A stretch of 64,000 nt of DNA from Alphaproteobacteria bacterium HGW-Alphaproteobacteria-1 (GTDB taxonomy: Bacteria; Pseudomonadota; Alphaproteobacteria; Rhodobacterales; Rhodobacteraceae): positions 1 to 64,000 of the forward strand of contig PHEQ01000001.1 in the NCBI GenBank assembly GCA_002842985.1, in the 5' to 3' direction. The notes under the pieces were generated by a model. That model did no database searches. It worked only from the letters and a program-made list of their open reading frames with translations, and was not told where the DNA came from. The position numbers and the translations under genes are program-made. Shown in pieces: positions 44,492 through 54,505 of the stretch (within the stretch, counting starts at the first letter, position 1; every line of letters starts with the position of its first letter).

Positions 44492-45886
44492 TCAATCCCG
44501 CCACGGCCCGTGATGCCGCCCCGCCTGCCCCAACCGCTCGAACCCGTGATGGCCGAACCGGTCACGCTGCGCCTGGATGAGCGCGGCCGTGCCATGCCCG
44601 CGGCGCATCGTGTCATACCAGGCCAGCGCCCCCGAGAGCGCGGGCACCGCGTGACCCGAATGCACCGCCTCGGCCACCACCTGCCGCAGCGCGGGCAGGC
44701 GCAGGGCCAGGTCACGCGCTATCTCGGGCACGAGGATCAATTCGCCGCGCGGCGCACCACCCGCAAAGGCATCGGCGATGGTGTCGAGCATACCGGCCCG
44801 GATGATGCAGCCCGCCCGCCAGATCCGCGCGATCTGCGCGGGATCGAGCGCCCAGCCATATTCATCCGACGCCGCCGCCATGACGCGAAAGCCCTGAGCA
44901 TAGGCCAGCATCCTCGCCGCCAGGAACGCCTCGGCCAGAACCTCGGGGCTGGCCGTGATCGCCCCGACGGCGCCACCCAGAACCGTCTCGGCGGCCTGCC
45001 GAGTCTCCTTTTCCGAGGACCAGCCGCGCGCCCCCACCGCGGCCTCGATCACGCTGGCCGACTGGCCCAGCCGCAGCGCCTCGATCACCGTCCAGCGCCC
45101 GGTGCCCTTCTGCCCGGCGGCGTCCTTGATGACATCTACCACCGGATGCCCGGTCTCGGGGTCGCGCGCGGCCAGCACCTCCGCCGTGATCTCGACAAGG
45201 TAGGATCGCAACGGCCCCGCGTTCCAGCCTGCGAAGACATCGGCAATCTCCGGCGGCGAGAACGCGGCACCATTGCGCAGAAGGCCGTAAATCTCGGCGA
45301 TGATCTGCATGTCGGCATATTCGATGCCGTTATGCACTGTCTTGACAAAATGCCCCGCCCCGTCGGGACCCAGATGCGCGACGCAAGGCACACCCTCATG
45401 CCGCGCGCCGATGGCGGTCAGGATCGGTTCGAGCGCGGCCCAGGCCTCGGCACTGCCGCCCATCATCATCGACGGCCCGTGCCGCGCGCCCGCCTCGCCG
45501 CCCGAGACGCCGAGACCGACAAAATGCAGGCCGTTTTCCGACAACATGTCGGCGCGGCGGCGGGTGTCGTGGAAATCGGCATTGCCCCCGTCGATCACGA
45601 TATCGCCGGGGTCCAGAAGCGGCGTGATCTGCGCCAGCATCGCATCCACCGGCGCGCCCGAGGGGATCATCAGGAGGATGACGCGGGGCACCCCCAGCGC
45701 CGCGACAAACGCCTCCAGCCGTTCCTCGGCGGTGAGCCGCGCCGCCAGATCGCCCGCCTCCTCGATGAAGGGCGCGATCCAGTCCACCTCGCGGTTGGTC
45801 ACGGCCACATCAAAGCCGTGCTCTGCCAGGTTCAACGCCAGGGCGCTACCCATGGTGCCCAGCCCGTAGATGCCAATCTGCGCCAT
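44492..45886 (-). CDS. gnd: 6-phosphogluconate dehydrogenase, decarboxylating
   Basis: 464 residues from MAQIGIYGLGTMGSALALNLAEHGFDVAVTNRE (NADP site). DGGNADFHDTRRR, GVSGGEAGARHGPSMMMGG and FVKTVHNGIEYADMQ (catalytic Lys and substrate residues) and KDAAGQKGTGRWTVIEA are all present, so this is the full NADP-type homodimeric enzyme. It makes ribulose 5-phosphate and NADPH in the pentose phosphate pathway. Start at the Met directly before AQIGIYG; the track adds six codons. The neighbouring argF gene is on the same strand but 160 bases away. Confidence 0.95.
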   Translation of the reverse strand: MAQIGIYGLGTMGSALALNLAEHGFDVAVTNREVDWIAPFIEEAGDLAARLTAEERLEAFVAALGVPRVILLMIPSGAPVDAMLAQITPLLDPGDIVIDGGNADFHDTRRRADMLSENGLHFVGLGVSGGEAGARHGPSMMMGGSAEAWAALEPILTAIGARHEGVPCVAHLGPDGAGHFVKTVHNGIEYADMQIIAEIYGLLRNGAAFSPPEIADVFAGWNAGPLRSYLVEITAEVLAARDPETGHPVVDVIKDAAGQKGTGRWTVIEALRLGQSASVIEAAVGARGWSSEKETRQAAETVLGGAVGAITASPEVLAEAFLAARMLAYAQGFRVMAAASDEYGWALDPAQIARIWRAGCIIRAGMLDTIADAFAGGAPRGELILVPEIARDLALRLPALRQVVAEAVHSGHAVPALSGALAWYDTMRRGHGTAALIQAQRDRFGHHGFERLGQAGRHHGPWRD

Positions 45887-46001
45887 TCGCCACCCTGCTA
45901 TCACAAACGCCGTCGGGTCAGGCTACGCCCTTGCGCGGCGCGATTGCAAGCGCCGACGGGACCCACGGCTGAGGCCCGAGGGCGACGAGGGGAAACCGAG
46001 G

Positions 46002-46034
46002 GGGTCATCCTCCGGCTTGACCGGAGGATGACCC
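46002..46034. repeat. Palindromic intergenic repeat
   Basis: gggtcatcctccgg-cttga-ccggaggatgaccc is a perfect 14-base-pair inverted repeat with a five-base loop, lying between argF and gnd. This motif type (ATCCTC...GAGGAT around a CTTGA loop) is a dispersed palindrome in many alphaproteobacteria. It has no T-run but might still shield mRNA ends. Confidence 0.8.
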
Positions 46035-46049
46035 GTCACGGCCGCCGCC

Positions 46050-46976
46050 TCAGACCCCAAGACACCAGCGCATGACCGCCTTCTGCGCGTGCAGGCGGTT
46101 CTCGGCCTCATCGAAAATGACCGATTGCGGGCCGTCCATCACCTCCGATGTCACCTCTTCGCCGCGATGCGCGGGCAGGCAGTGCATGAAAAGCGCGTCG
46201 GGTTTGGCCGCCGCCATCAGCCGCGCATCCACCTGATAGGCGCGCAGCATGTTGTGGCGGCGTTCCTTGGTGGACTGGCTGTCATGCATCGACACCCAGG
46301 TATCCGTGACCACAAGATCGGCCCCCTCGACGGCCTTCAGCGGATCGCGTTCGATGGTGATGGTGCGGCCGGCCTTGCGCGCAAGGCCAATGAACTCGGC
46401 CTCGGGATCAAGCTGCATCGGGCCGGTGAAGGTGAGGTCAAACCCGAATTGCGCCGCCGCGTGAAGGAACGACGCGCAGACATTGTTGCCGTCGCCCGAC
46501 CACACCACCTTGCGCCCCGCAATGGGGCCGCGATGTTCCTCGTAGGTCATCACATCGGCCATGATCTGGCAGGGATGGGTGCGGTCCGTGAGCCCGTTGA
46601 TCACCGGCACGTCGGCATGGTCGGCCATCTCCAGCAACACGGATTCGTCGAAGGTGCGGATCATGATCAGATCGACATAGCGCGACAGCACGCGGGCGGT
46701 ATCAGCGATGGTCTCGCCATGGCCAAGCTGCATGTCGGTGCCCGAGAGCACCATGGTCTGCCCGCCCATCTGCCGCACGCCAACGTCAAAGGAAACGCGC
46801 GTGCGCGTCGAGGGCTTCTCGAAGATGAGCGCCACCATGTGGCCGCCAAGCGGCTGCTCGTCGTCGGGCGCGCCGCGTGGACGCCCTGCCCGCGCGTCCT
46901 TCATGGTGCGGGCGCTGTCGATGATGGCGCGCAGGTCGTCGGCGGGGGTTGTGTGGATATCGAGGAAATGGGTCAT
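46050..46976 (-). CDS. argF: Ornithine carbamoyltransferase
   Basis: 308 residues from [18 protein letters not shown]. The carbamoyl-phosphate motif is [20 protein letters not shown], and the ornithine loop is [13 protein letters not shown]. It makes citrulline from ornithine and carbamoyl phosphate, the latter from CarAB whose small subunit lies at the right end of this window. It lies downstream of argD, separated by 76 bases that hold a palindromic repeat. Confidence 0.96.
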   Translation of the reverse strand: MTHFLDIHTTPADDLRAIIDSARTMKDARAGRPRGAPDDEQPLGGHMVALIFEKPSTRTRVSFDVGVRQMGGQTMVLSGTDMQLGHGETIADTARVLSRYVDLIMIRTFDESVLLEMADHADVPVINGLTDRTHPCQIMADVMTYEEHRGPIAGRKVVWSGDGNNVCASFLHAAAQFGFDLTFTGPMQLDPEAEFIGLARKAGRTITIERDPLKAVEGADLVVTDTWVSMHDSQSTKERRHNMLRAYQVDARLMAAAKPDALFMHCLPAHRGEEVTSEVMDGPQSVIFDEAENRLHAQKAVMRWCLGV

Positions 46977-47005
46977 GATGCGGTTCGCTTGTGTCTTGGG
47001 CACAT

Positions 47006-47039
47006 GTGGGGGCCAGCCCCCACACCCCCGGAGTATTTC
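47006..47039. repeat. Intergenic palindromic repeat, copy 2
   Basis: gtgggggc-ca-gcccccac is a perfect eight-base stem, followed by cccccggagtatttc. The tail matches 13 of 15 bases of the copy between ccmE and the endolysin gene. It sits in the argD-argF gap. Confidence 0.65.
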
Positions 47040-47052
47040 GGGAACAGTGAAA

Positions 47053-48228
47053 TCAGCAGGATTCGAGGGCTGTGGCGGCGGCGTCGAGACGGGTGAGCGC
47101 CTCGGATATCTCCTCATCGGTGATGGTGAGCGCGGGAAGCAGGCGCAGCACGTTGTCGGCGGCGGGCACCGTGGCGAGAAGCGCATCGTAACCGGCCTGC
47201 ACCACATCCGAGTTGGGCACGCGGCACTTGAGGCCAAGCATCAGCCCGGTGCCGCGCACCTCCTCGAAGATGGACGGATGCGCGGCCACCAGCCCTTCAA
47301 GGCGTTGGCGCAGAAGGGCAGCCTTGCGATTGACCTCTGCCAGAAAGGCCGGATCGGCGACATGCGCCATCACCGCGCAGCCGACCGCACAGGCCAAGGG
47401 GTTGCCGCCATAGGTGGAGCCATGCGTGCCCGCGCCCATGGCTGCCGCTGCCCGTTCGGTGGCGAGCACGGCACCGAGCGGGAATCCGCCGCCGATGCCC
47501 TTGGCCACCATCATGATATCGGGGGTCACGCCCGCCCATTCATGGGCAAAGAGCCGCCCCGTGCGCCCCATCCCGCATTGCACCTCGTCGAGGATCAGGA
47601 GCAGGCCCTTCTCGTCGCAGAGCGCGCGCAGACCCTTGAGGCACTGGTCGGGCAGCGGGCGGATACCGCCCTCGCCCTGCACCGGCTCGATCAGGATGGC
47701 ACCCACGGTTTCGTCGATCGCGGCATGGAGCGCGTCGTGATCGCCCCAGGGCACGTGACGGAACCCCGGCAGAAGCGGGCCGAAGCCGCCGGTCATCTTC
47801 TCCGATCCGGCCGCCGCGATGGCCGCCGAGGAGCGGCCATGGAACGCGCCCTCGAAGGTGAGGATGGTGGTGCGCTCCGGCTGGCCCGCGTCGTGGAAAT
47901 GCTTGCGCGCCATCTTGATCGCCAGTTCGCAAGCCTCGGTGCCGGAATTGGTGAAGAACACCGTATCGGCGAAGGTTGCGGCCACCAGACGGTCGGCAAG
48001 CTCCTGCTGCGCCGGAATGTGATAGAGGTTCGATGTGTGCCAGAGCTTGCCCGCCTGCTCGGTCAGGGCCGCCACCAGATCGGGATGGGCATGGCCGAGC
48101 GCATTGACCGCGATCCCCGCCCCCAGATCGAGAAAGCGTCGCCCGTCCGCCTCGATGAGCCAGACCCCCTCGCCCTTGACGAAGGAGAGCGGCGCGCGGT
48201 TGTAGGTGGGCAGGATCGACGGGATCAT
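47053..48228 (-). CDS. argD: Acetylornithine aminotransferase
   Basis: 391 residues of the class III PLP aminotransferases, starting [21 protein letters not shown]. Clear motifs: [54 protein letters not shown] and the PLP lysine in [17 protein letters not shown]. It converts N-acetylglutamate semialdehyde to N-acetylornithine. It precedes argF in the same direction, giving an argDF pair. Confidence 0.95.
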   Translation of the reverse strand: MIPSILPTYNRAPLSFVKGEGVWLIEADGRRFLDLGAGIAVNALGHAHPDLVAALTEQAGKLWHTSNLYHIPAQQELADRLVAATFADTVFFTNSGTEACELAIKMARKHFHDAGQPERTTILTFEGAFHGRSSAAIAAAGSEKMTGGFGPLLPGFRHVPWGDHDALHAAIDETVGAILIEPVQGEGGIRPLPDQCLKGLRALCDEKGLLLILDEVQCGMGRTGRLFAHEWAGVTPDIMMVAKGIGGGFPLGAVLATERAAAAMGAGTHGSTYGGNPLACAVGCAVMAHVADPAFLAEVNRKAALLRQRLEGLVAAHPSIFEEVRGTGLMLGLKCRVPNSDVVQAGYDALLATVPAADNVLRLLPALTITDEEISEALTRLDAAATALESC

Positions 48229-48403
48229 GGCAAGGTCCTTTGCGGAAAACAGGCCCCTTGAGTGCCGCATGGGCGGGGGCAAGTCAACGATCTGGGGGGT
48301 GGGGATGGTGCGGGGGCGCACCGGGATCACGGACGGGACGTCAGGCGCGGATGCGTCGGCGTCGGCTCGCGGCATATGGGCGATGCGTGATCATGCCGCC
48401 GCT

Positions 48404-49651
48404 TTAGACGGTTTCCTGACCCTGGGGAAGCGAAATCTCGCGGGCCCGCACGGAGCCAAGGCGCGGATGCAGCCGCCCGGCCAGATGCGCGCAGCCCAGA
48501 AGCCCGACCCCCGCCACCGCGAACACCCCCGAGAGCGGCGCTGCCAGCAGCACGAGCCAGGCCACCCCCGGCGTCACGATCCCCGAGACATCGCGGAAAC
48601 TGGCATAGATCGCCGACATTTCCGTGCGTTCCGAGGGCTTGACCGCCAGCAGGAAGGGCAGCCCGGCCGAAATGTCGAGCAGCACCAGAAACACCGACGC
48701 AAGCGCCAGCGCCGCCACCGCCGCCACCGTGCCGGATGGCCAGCCTCCCGCCAGCGCCGCGACGAGAAAAAGCGCGCCCGCCAGCGTGAAGCCGGTGCGC
48801 ACCGCCTGCCGGATCGAGCGGCGCTGCATCCAGGCCAGCATCAGCGGCGTGGCAAAAAGCATCCCGTTAGAGGCCGACAGCAGCATCCCGCCAAGCGATT
48901 CGCCCAGGCCCCGCTCGAGCGCGAAGATCGGCAGGTAGACCACATAGACCCACCAGCCGCAGGAGCGGATCACCGCGAATATCCAGCCCGCCACAAGGCG
49001 CGGCTGCGCGGCGAAGCGCGGCAGCCAGGCCAGCGGATTGGGGGCAGGCCCCCGCGCACGCGTGATGAGCCGCCCGTTGCCCATCCGCTGCCAGAGGAAC
49101 ACGCCCAGCATGGTCAGCGCCGCAAGCGCCGCGATGGCAAAGGGCAAGGGCCGCCAGAGATCGAGCAGAGTGACGCCAAGCCACGGCCCCACCGTCCAGC
49201 CGAAGGCACCGAAGAACATGCGCGAGGTCTCGCACCGGCCCAGATCCGCCTTGGCGATGTGGTCAAGCACATAGGCGTTGAAACAGACAAAGATCGTCAC
49301 CGTCGCCGCCGTCACCAGCGCCAGCGCTGCGACCATCGCCACCGGACCGCCAAGCGCGCCAAGCCCCGCGCCGGCGGCGAACATCACGCAGCCGCCCGCA
49401 TAGACCCGGCGGCGCGGCACGAAGCGCGTGACATAGGGCACCATCAAGCCGGTCGCGAGCGACAAGAGGCCCACGAGGAAATAGATCTCCGAGACCCGCG
49501 TCGCGGCCCCGAGCGCGCGGTAGATCTCGAGCGGCATGACCGAGATGAGAATGCCGCGCGCCATTGCCTCGAACCCCGCCAGAAAGCCGAAACCGCGCAC
49601 CGAAGGGGTGGGCGGATGGCGCAGCCAGTCGGGAACGGAACGCGGTTGCAT
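48404..49651 (-). CDS. MFS transporter
   Basis: 415 residues with about 11-12 transmembrane segments and the MFS loop pattern (GLMVPYVTRFVPRRRVYAGGCVMFAAGAGLGAL after helix 2). The substrate is not indicated. The start at MQPRSVPDWL was chosen over the track's 29-residue longer version because a GGAGACC ribosome site precedes it. It is divergent from the EamA-family exporter gene. A drug, metabolite or siderophore efflux role is possible. Confidence 0.87.
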   Translation of the reverse strand: MQPRSVPDWLRHPPTPSVRGFGFLAGFEAMARGILISVMPLEIYRALGAATRVSEIYFLVGLLSLATGLMVPYVTRFVPRRRVYAGGCVMFAAGAGLGALGGPVAMVAALALVTAATVTIFVCFNAYVLDHIAKADLGRCETSRMFFGAFGWTVGPWLGVTLLDLWRPLPFAIAALAALTMLGVFLWQRMGNGRLITRARGPAPNPLAWLPRFAAQPRLVAGWIFAVIRSCGWWVYVVYLPIFALERGLGESLGGMLLSASNGMLFATPLMLAWMQRRSIRQAVRTGFTLAGALFLVAALAGGWPSGTVAAVAALALASVFLVLLDISAGLPFLLAVKPSERTEMSAIYASFRDVSGIVTPGVAWLVLLAAPLSGVFAVAGVGLLGCAHLAGRLHPRLGSVRAREISLPQGQETV

Positions 49652-49806
49652 GGGGTCTCCTTTGCCCCGGCTTGGCACGGGCTGCGCACCCCGGCTTGGC
49701 AGGGCGCGACGCGATGTCGTTTTCGGGGCATGACGCACGGGATTTTGTGGGGCCGAGAGGGGAGTTCGCGCTTGCCGGGACGGCAGCGCTGGCGCATGGA
49801 TCGGCC

Positions 49807-50709
49807 ATGTTCACGCCACGCGCCCCCAATCCCGGCCTTGCCGCCCTGCTCACGCTTCTGGCCGCCGCCCTGCTGGCGGGCACGACGCTTCTGGCCAAGG
49901 CGCTCGGGACCGGCGCGCTTGGCCCCGCGCTCAGCCCGTTCCAGATCAGCCACGGCCGGTTTCTCTTTGCCTTTCTCGCCATCGCCACCATGACGGCGGT
50001 GATCCGGCCCCGCCTCACGCAGCCAGACCTTGCCACCCATGCCAAGCGCTCGGCCCTTGGCTGGGGCGGGGTCACGCTGATGTTTGCCGCCGCCGCCTTC
50101 ATTCCGCTGTCGGATGCCACCGCGATCAGCTTTCTCAACCCGGTTTTCGGCATGATGCTGGCCATCCCGCTTCTGGGAGAGAGGGTCGGGCCGGTGCGGT
50201 GGGGGGCGGCGGCGACCGCCCTTGTCGGCGCGGCGATCCTGATGCGGCCGGGCAGCGGCGTGATCGAGACGGGCGCGCTGCTGGCGCTTGGTGCAGCGGT
50301 CTGTCTGGGGGGCGAGCTTATCTTCATCAAGCGGCTGGCGGGGCGCGAGGGGCCGTGGCAGATCCTGCTGGTCAACAACGCCATCGGCCTCTCGATCGCC
50401 ACGCTTGCCGTGATCTGGGTCTGGACTGCGCCGACGCCCGCCCAATGGGCGGCGCTGGCGGCACTCGGGCTGCTCATGGCGCTGGCGCAGACCGCCTTCG
50501 TCAACGCCATGGCGCGGGGCGATGCGAGCTTTGTCGCGCCCTTCTTCTATACCGCGCTGATCTTTGCCGCGCTTTATGACGGGATGTTTTTCGGGGTCTG
50601 GCCCGATGCGGTCTCGATCATCGGCGCTGTGGTCATTCTCACCGGCGCGGGCGTGCTTTTGTGGCGCGAGGGGCGGCGACGGGCGCCCGCGCCCCGCGGC
50701 CCTGCATGA
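49807..50709 (+). CDS. EamA/DMT-family exporter
   Basis: 300 residues with ten hydrophobic segments in two five-helix halves, as in the drug/metabolite transporters: first half LLTLLAAALLAGTTLLAKALGT to AVIRPRL, with the mid-protein sequence AAATALVGAAILMRPGSG and second-half AVVILTGAGVLLW. The substrate is unknown; the family exports amino acids, metabolites and drugs. Start at MFTPRAPN; an upstream Met (MSFSGHDARD) 31 codons earlier is less likely. Confidence 0.86.
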   Translation: MFTPRAPNPGLAALLTLLAAALLAGTTLLAKALGTGALGPALSPFQISHGRFLFAFLAIATMTAVIRPRLTQPDLATHAKRSALGWGGVTLMFAAAAFIPLSDATAISFLNPVFGMMLAIPLLGERVGPVRWGAAATALVGAAILMRPGSGVIETGALLALGAAVCLGGELIFIKRLAGREGPWQILLVNNAIGLSIATLAVIWVWTAPTPAQWAALAALGLLMALAQTAFVNAMARGDASFVAPFFYTALIFAALYDGMFFGVWPDAVSIIGAVVILTGAGVLLWREGRRRAPAPRGPA

Positions 50710-50826
50710 CTGCACACCGGGTTTCTCGCCTGCGCACGGCGCTCACGTTCTGGTGAACGCGGCGGCGGTTACATTCCGTCTCGTGGCGCAATAGCTAACA
50801 TGGCGACGCAATCAAAGGAGGCGCTA

Positions 50827-51411
50827 ATGACTGCCGAATACAAGACCGATCTGCCGCAAGTGAGCGACGAGGCCGCCACGGGCAAGGCCAAGGACCTGCT
50901 TGACGGCGCGCGCGCCAAGCTGGGCTTCGTGCCCAACATGTATCGCGGGATGGCCAACAATCCGGGGCTGCTGAGCACCTATCTGCACGGATATGCCCTG
51001 TTCCGCGAGCAGGCCAATTTCACTCCGCCGGAACAGGAAGTGGTGTTCCTGACCATCTCCGAGGGCAATGGCTGCGATTATTGCACCGCCGCGCATTCGA
51101 TGTTGGCGATCCATGTCTCGAAACTCTCGGAGGCGCATACCCAGGCGATCCGCGACGGCAAGCCGATCCAGGATGCCAAGCTCGAGGCGCTGCGCCGCTT
51201 TACCCACCACATGTGGGAAACGCGCGGACTGCCGACCAAGGCCGAAGCCGAGGCCTTCAAGGCCGCAGGTTACAGCGACATGCATATCCTCGAGATCATC
51301 CTGGCACTGGCGGTCAAGACCATCTCGAACTACGCCAACCACATCAACCATACCGATCTCGACGCCAAGTTCGCGCCCTTCGCGGTTGGCAAATCGGTCG
51401 AACCGGCCTGA
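50827..51411 (+). CDS. AhpD-like (carboxymuconolactone decarboxylase-fold) protein
   Basis: 194 residues. GNGCDYCTAAHSMLA contains the CxxC...H active site of AhpD-type alkylhydroperoxidase-related proteins, and LGFVPNMYRGMANNPGLLSTYLHGYALFREQANFTPPEQEVVFLTIS is the family core. It likely takes part in thiol-peroxide defence. AAAGGAGG before the ATG fixes the start. It ends three bases from the stop of the convergent SqrR-like regulator. Confidence 0.9.
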   Translation: MTAEYKTDLPQVSDEAATGKAKDLLDGARAKLGFVPNMYRGMANNPGLLSTYLHGYALFREQANFTPPEQEVVFLTISEGNGCDYCTAAHSMLAIHVSKLSEAHTQAIRDGKPIQDAKLEALRRFTHHMWETRGLPTKAEAEAFKAAGYSDMHILEIILALAVKTISNYANHINHTDLDAKFAPFAVGKSVEPA

Positions 51412-51414
51412 TGC

Positions 51415-51756
51415 CTAGCCTTTGCGCCCCTGCCCGTCAGGGGCGCAGAACATCTCGTAGAGCAGTTCGAGAAGCCGGAGCGCGCGCGGATCGGCAAGGC
51501 TGTAATATACGGTCTTTCCGTCGCGCCGCGTCCGCACAAGCCCCTCATGGCGCAGCCGCGCCAGTTGCTGCGACACCGCAGCCTGACGCGCGCCGAGCAA
51601 CTCTTCAAGCTCACCCACGGACCGCTCGCCGGGCACCAGATGGCACAGCATCATCAACCGCCCCTCATGCGAGAGAGCGCGCAGGAAATCCGCGGCTTTC
51701 TGCGCGCTGTCCTGCATCTGGGCCATGTCAGTTTCTGTGATATCGGGCAACGTCAT
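51415..51756 (-). CDS. ArsR-family repressor, SqrR/BigR-like persulfide sensor
   Basis: 113 residues with a winged helix (GERSVGELEELLGARQAAVSQQLARLRHEGLVRTRRDGKTVYYSLADP). Two cysteines, Cys38 (LMMLCHL) and Cys104 (YEMFCAP), are 66 residues apart, the same spacing as Cys41 and Cys107 of SqrR, which form a tetrasulfide bridge with sulfane sulfur. No metal-binding ELCVC motif of ArsR is present. It is probably a reactive-sulfur-responsive repressor. It is divergent from clpP and convergent with the AhpD-like gene; its targets are not evident. Internal Mets at 11 or 14 are alternative starts. Confidence 0.88.
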   Translation of the reverse strand: MTLPDITETDMAQMQDSAQKAADFLRALSHEGRLMMLCHLVPGERSVGELEELLGARQAAVSQQLARLRHEGLVRTRRDGKTVYYSLADPRALRLLELLYEMFCAPDGQGRKG

Positions 51757-51965
51757 CGTCCGGGCATCCTTTCAGGCGGTTTTAAGATGTTCGGGGCCGC
51801 ACGGCAATCGCCAAAGCCGCGACAGTCTCACGCGATTTGCGCGCGCGGCCCTTGCAGGGGGTGGGGCGCGCCACTAAGACTCCCTTAGCAACCAGCCGGT
51901 ATCATCGGCGTATTTTGGCGGCTCGCGCCTCTCGGGGTCCGGGCAAAACCAGCAGGCGGGACAGG

Positions 51966-52601
51966 ATGAAAGACCCTTTCGAGACATATATGAACACCCT
52001 CGTGCCGATGGTCGTGGAACAGACCAGCCGGGGCGAACGCGCCTATGACATCTTTTCGCGCCTGCTCAAGGAACGGATCATCTTCCTCAGCGGGCCCGTG
52101 CATGACGGCATGTCGAGCCTCATTGTCGCGCAATTGCTGCATCTTGAGGCGGAAAACCCGTCCAAGGAAATCAGCATGTATATCAACAGTCCCGGCGGCG
52201 TGGTGACGAGCGGGTTGTCGATCTACGACACGATGCAATACATCAAGCCCAAGGTCAGCACACTGGTCGTTGGCCAGGCGGCAAGCATGGGCTCGCTTCT
52301 GCTTACCGCCGGAGAGCCGGGAATGCGGTTTTCGCTGCCCAACAGCCGGATCATGGTGCACCAGCCCTCGGGCGGCTATCAGGGGCAGGCCACCGATATC
52401 ATGATCCACGCCCGCGAGACGCAAAAGCTCAAGGACCGGCTGAACGAAATCTACGTGCGCCACACCGGCCAGAAGATCGAGGCGGTCGAGGCCGCGCTCG
52501 AGCGTGACAACTTCATGTCGCCCGAAGAGGCCAAGGAGTGGGGCCTGATCGACGAAATCGTGGCAAACCGCGCAAAACCGGATGAGGCCGGCGATAAATG
52601 A
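51966..52601 (+). CDS. clpP: ATP-dependent Clp protease proteolytic subunit
   Basis: 211 residues starting [45 protein letters not shown]. The catalytic Ser lies in [13 protein letters not shown] (Ser107), His in MVHQPSGG (His132); the Asp follows in [13 protein letters not shown]. It forms the 14-mer protease chamber with ClpX, coded next. The start follows a CAGGA site. The 209-base upstream gap carries the divergent promoters. Confidence 0.97.
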   Translation: MKDPFETYMNTLVPMVVEQTSRGERAYDIFSRLLKERIIFLSGPVHDGMSSLIVAQLLHLEAENPSKEISMYINSPGGVVTSGLSIYDTMQYIKPKVSTLVVGQAASMGSLLLTAGEPGMRFSLPNSRIMVHQPSGGYQGQATDIMIHARETQKLKDRLNEIYVRHTGQKIEAVEAALERDNFMSPEEAKEWGLIDEIVANRAKPDEAGDK

Positions 52602-52606
52602 TCGGT

Positions 52607-52628
52607 GATCGCCCGTGCGCGGGCGATC
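52607..52628. other. Hairpin after clpP
   Basis: gatcgcccg-tgcg-cgggcgatc is a perfect nine-base-pair stem just after the clpP stop. No T-run follows, so it is not a standard terminator; partial attenuation or mRNA protection between clpP and clpX is possible. Confidence 0.55.
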
Positions 52629-52731
52629 GTGAAATTCGCATTGTGGTGCTTCCCGCCCTGACTTAAGCTTGGCGGAAAGCACCAGACAAGACCACCGACG
52701 CCGCGCGGGCAGCGGCGCTGAAAGGGAAGCC

Positions 52732-53997
52732 ATGGCGAACAATTCCGGCGACAGCAAGAACACGCTCTATTGCAGCTTCTGCGGCAAGAGCCAGCACGAG
52801 GTGCGCAAGCTGATCGCGGGACCCACCGTGTTCATCTGCGATGAATGTGTCGAGCTGTGCATGGACATCATCCGCGAGGAAACCAAGAGCGCCGGACTGA
52901 AATCAACAGACGGTGTGCCTGCGCCGCATGATATCTGCAAGGTGCTCGATGATTACGTGATCGGCCAGGCGCGCGCCAAGCGGGTGCTGTCGGTCGCGGT
53001 GCACAATCATTACAAGCGCCTCAACCAGTCGGGCAAGAGCGACATCGAGTTGCAGAAGTCCAACATCCTGCTGATCGGTCCCACCGGCTGCGGCAAGACG
53101 CTTCTGGCACAGACGCTGGCGCGCATCCTCGACGTGCCCTTCACGATGGCCGACGCCACCACCCTGACCGAGGCGGGCTATGTGGGCGAGGACGTGGAAA
53201 ACATCATTCTCAAGCTCCTGCAGTCGTCCGAGTATAACGTGGAGCGCGCACAGCGCGGCATCGTCTATATCGACGAGGTGGACAAGATCACGCGCAAGTC
53301 TGAAAACCCCTCGATCACCCGTGACGTGTCGGGCGAGGGCGTGCAGCAGGCACTTCTGAAGCTGATGGAGGGCACCGTGGCCAGCGTGCCACCGCAGGGC
53401 GGGCGCAAGCATCCGCAGCAGGAATTCCTGCAGGTGGACACCACCAACATCCTGTTCATCTGCGGCGGGGCCTTTGCCGGGCTCGATCGCATCATTGCGC
53501 AGCGCGGCAAGGGCAGCGCCATGGGCTTCGGCGCCGAGGTCAAGGACCCCGACGCGCGCAACGCGGGCGAACTCTTCAAGGAGCTGGAGCCCGAGGACCT
53601 GCTGAAATTCGGCCTGATCCCTGAATTCGTCGGCCGCCTGCCGGTGCTGGCCACGCTCGAGGATCTCGACGAGGACGCGCTCGTGACCATCCTGACCGAG
53701 CCCAAGAACGCGCTAGTGAAACAGTATCAGCGCCTGTTCGAGATGGAGGGCGCGCGCCTGACCTTCACCGATGACGCCCTCAAGGCGATTGCCAAGCGCG
53801 CCATCGCCCGCAAGACAGGCGCGCGGGGCCTGCGCTCGATCCTTGAGGATATTCTGCTCGACACGATGTTCGACCTGCCCAGCCTCTCGAATGTGGAAGA
53901 GGTGGTGGTCAACGAAGAGGCCGTGTCCGCCGATGCCGCCCCGCTCATCATCTACGCCGAGAAGCGTGGCAAGAAGGAAGGCAAAAGCGTCGGCTGA
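52732..53997 (+). CDS. clpX: Clp protease ATP-binding subunit ClpX
   Basis: 421 residues. An N-terminal zinc finger ([32 protein letters not shown]) is followed by a AAA+ domain with Walker A GPTGCGKT, Walker [10 protein letters not shown] and the pore-region [10 protein letters not shown]-terminal sensor 2 is in [12 protein letters not shown]. ClpX unfolds tagged substrates and feeds them to ClpP. The gene is 130 bases downstream of clpP. An intrinsic terminator follows it. Confidence 0.98.
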   Translation: MANNSGDSKNTLYCSFCGKSQHEVRKLIAGPTVFICDECVELCMDIIREETKSAGLKSTDGVPAPHDICKVLDDYVIGQARAKRVLSVAVHNHYKRLNQSGKSDIELQKSNILLIGPTGCGKTLLAQTLARILDVPFTMADATTLTEAGYVGEDVENIILKLLQSSEYNVERAQRGIVYIDEVDKITRKSENPSITRDVSGEGVQQALLKLMEGTVASVPPQGGRKHPQQEFLQVDTTNILFICGGAFAGLDRIIAQRGKGSAMGFGAEVKDPDARNAGELFKELEPEDLLKFGLIPEFVGRLPVLATLEDLDEDALVTILTEPKNALVKQYQRLFEMEGARLTFTDDALKAIAKRAIARKTGARGLRSILEDILLDTMFDLPSLSNVEEVVVNEEAVSADAAPLIIYAEKRGKKEGKSVG

Positions 53998-54019
53998 CGC
54001 GCAACTTTTCAAGGCAACC

Positions 54020-54047
54020 ACGGCGGGGCATCGGACCCGCCGTTTTT
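54020..54047 (+). terminator. Rho-independent terminator after clpX
   Basis: acggcggg-gcatcgga-cccgccgt is an eight-base stem ending in TTTTTC. It lies 22 bases after the clpX stop and only about 13 bases before the ridA-like start. Confidence 0.85.
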
Positions 54048-54060
54048 CGTGAGGCAGGAC

Positions 54061-54429
54061 ATGAAGCGGATATTCTCAGGCAGCCCGTTCGAGGAAAAGA
54101 TCGGCTATGCCCGCGCCGTCGTGGCCGGCGGGTTCGTCCATGTGGCGGGCACCGTCGGCGCGGGCGACACCGTGACCGAGCAATGCCGCGCGGCCCTTGC
54201 CACCATCGAAAATGCACTGGCCAAGGCGGGAGCCGGGTTTGCCGACGCGGTGCGCGTGACCTATTACCTGCCCGACGCCGCCGAGTTCGAGCCGTGCTGG
54301 CCAATCCTGCGCGAGACCTTCGGCGCCAATCCACCCGCCGCGACCATGGTGGAATGTGCCCTGATCGACCCGAAATACCGCATCGAGATCGAGTTGACCG
54401 CGCTGGCCCCGACCCCTGACCGTGCCTGA
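54061..54429 (+). CDS. RidA/YjgF-family protein
   Basis: 122 residues: FSGSPFEEKIGYARAVVAGGFVHVAGTVG, ENALAKAGAGFADAVRVTYYLPDA, and FGANPPAATMVECALIDPKYRIEIELTA with the conserved Arg replaced by other residues at the usual IPxRs position (ATMVECALID). RidA proteins hydrolyse reactive 2-aminoacrylate-type imines or related intermediates. This variant belongs to the wider Rid family, so deaminase activity is likely but not certain. Start at MKRIFSGS; the track's start is four codons earlier. Confidence 0.9.
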   Translation: MKRIFSGSPFEEKIGYARAVVAGGFVHVAGTVGAGDTVTEQCRAALATIENALAKAGAGFADAVRVTYYLPDAAEFEPCWPILRETFGANPPAATMVECALIDPKYRIEIELTALAPTPDRA

Positions 54430-54505
54430 CCGCGCGACCGCGCAGCGTCTGGACCTTGGGTCGCGGTTGGGCCTATAAGGGCGGGACACGAGACAGGAGT
54501 CGTCC

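Noticed and set aside
48206-49993. 595-residue plus-strand ORF
   Set aside because: Shadow of the MFS gene with no recognisable domain.
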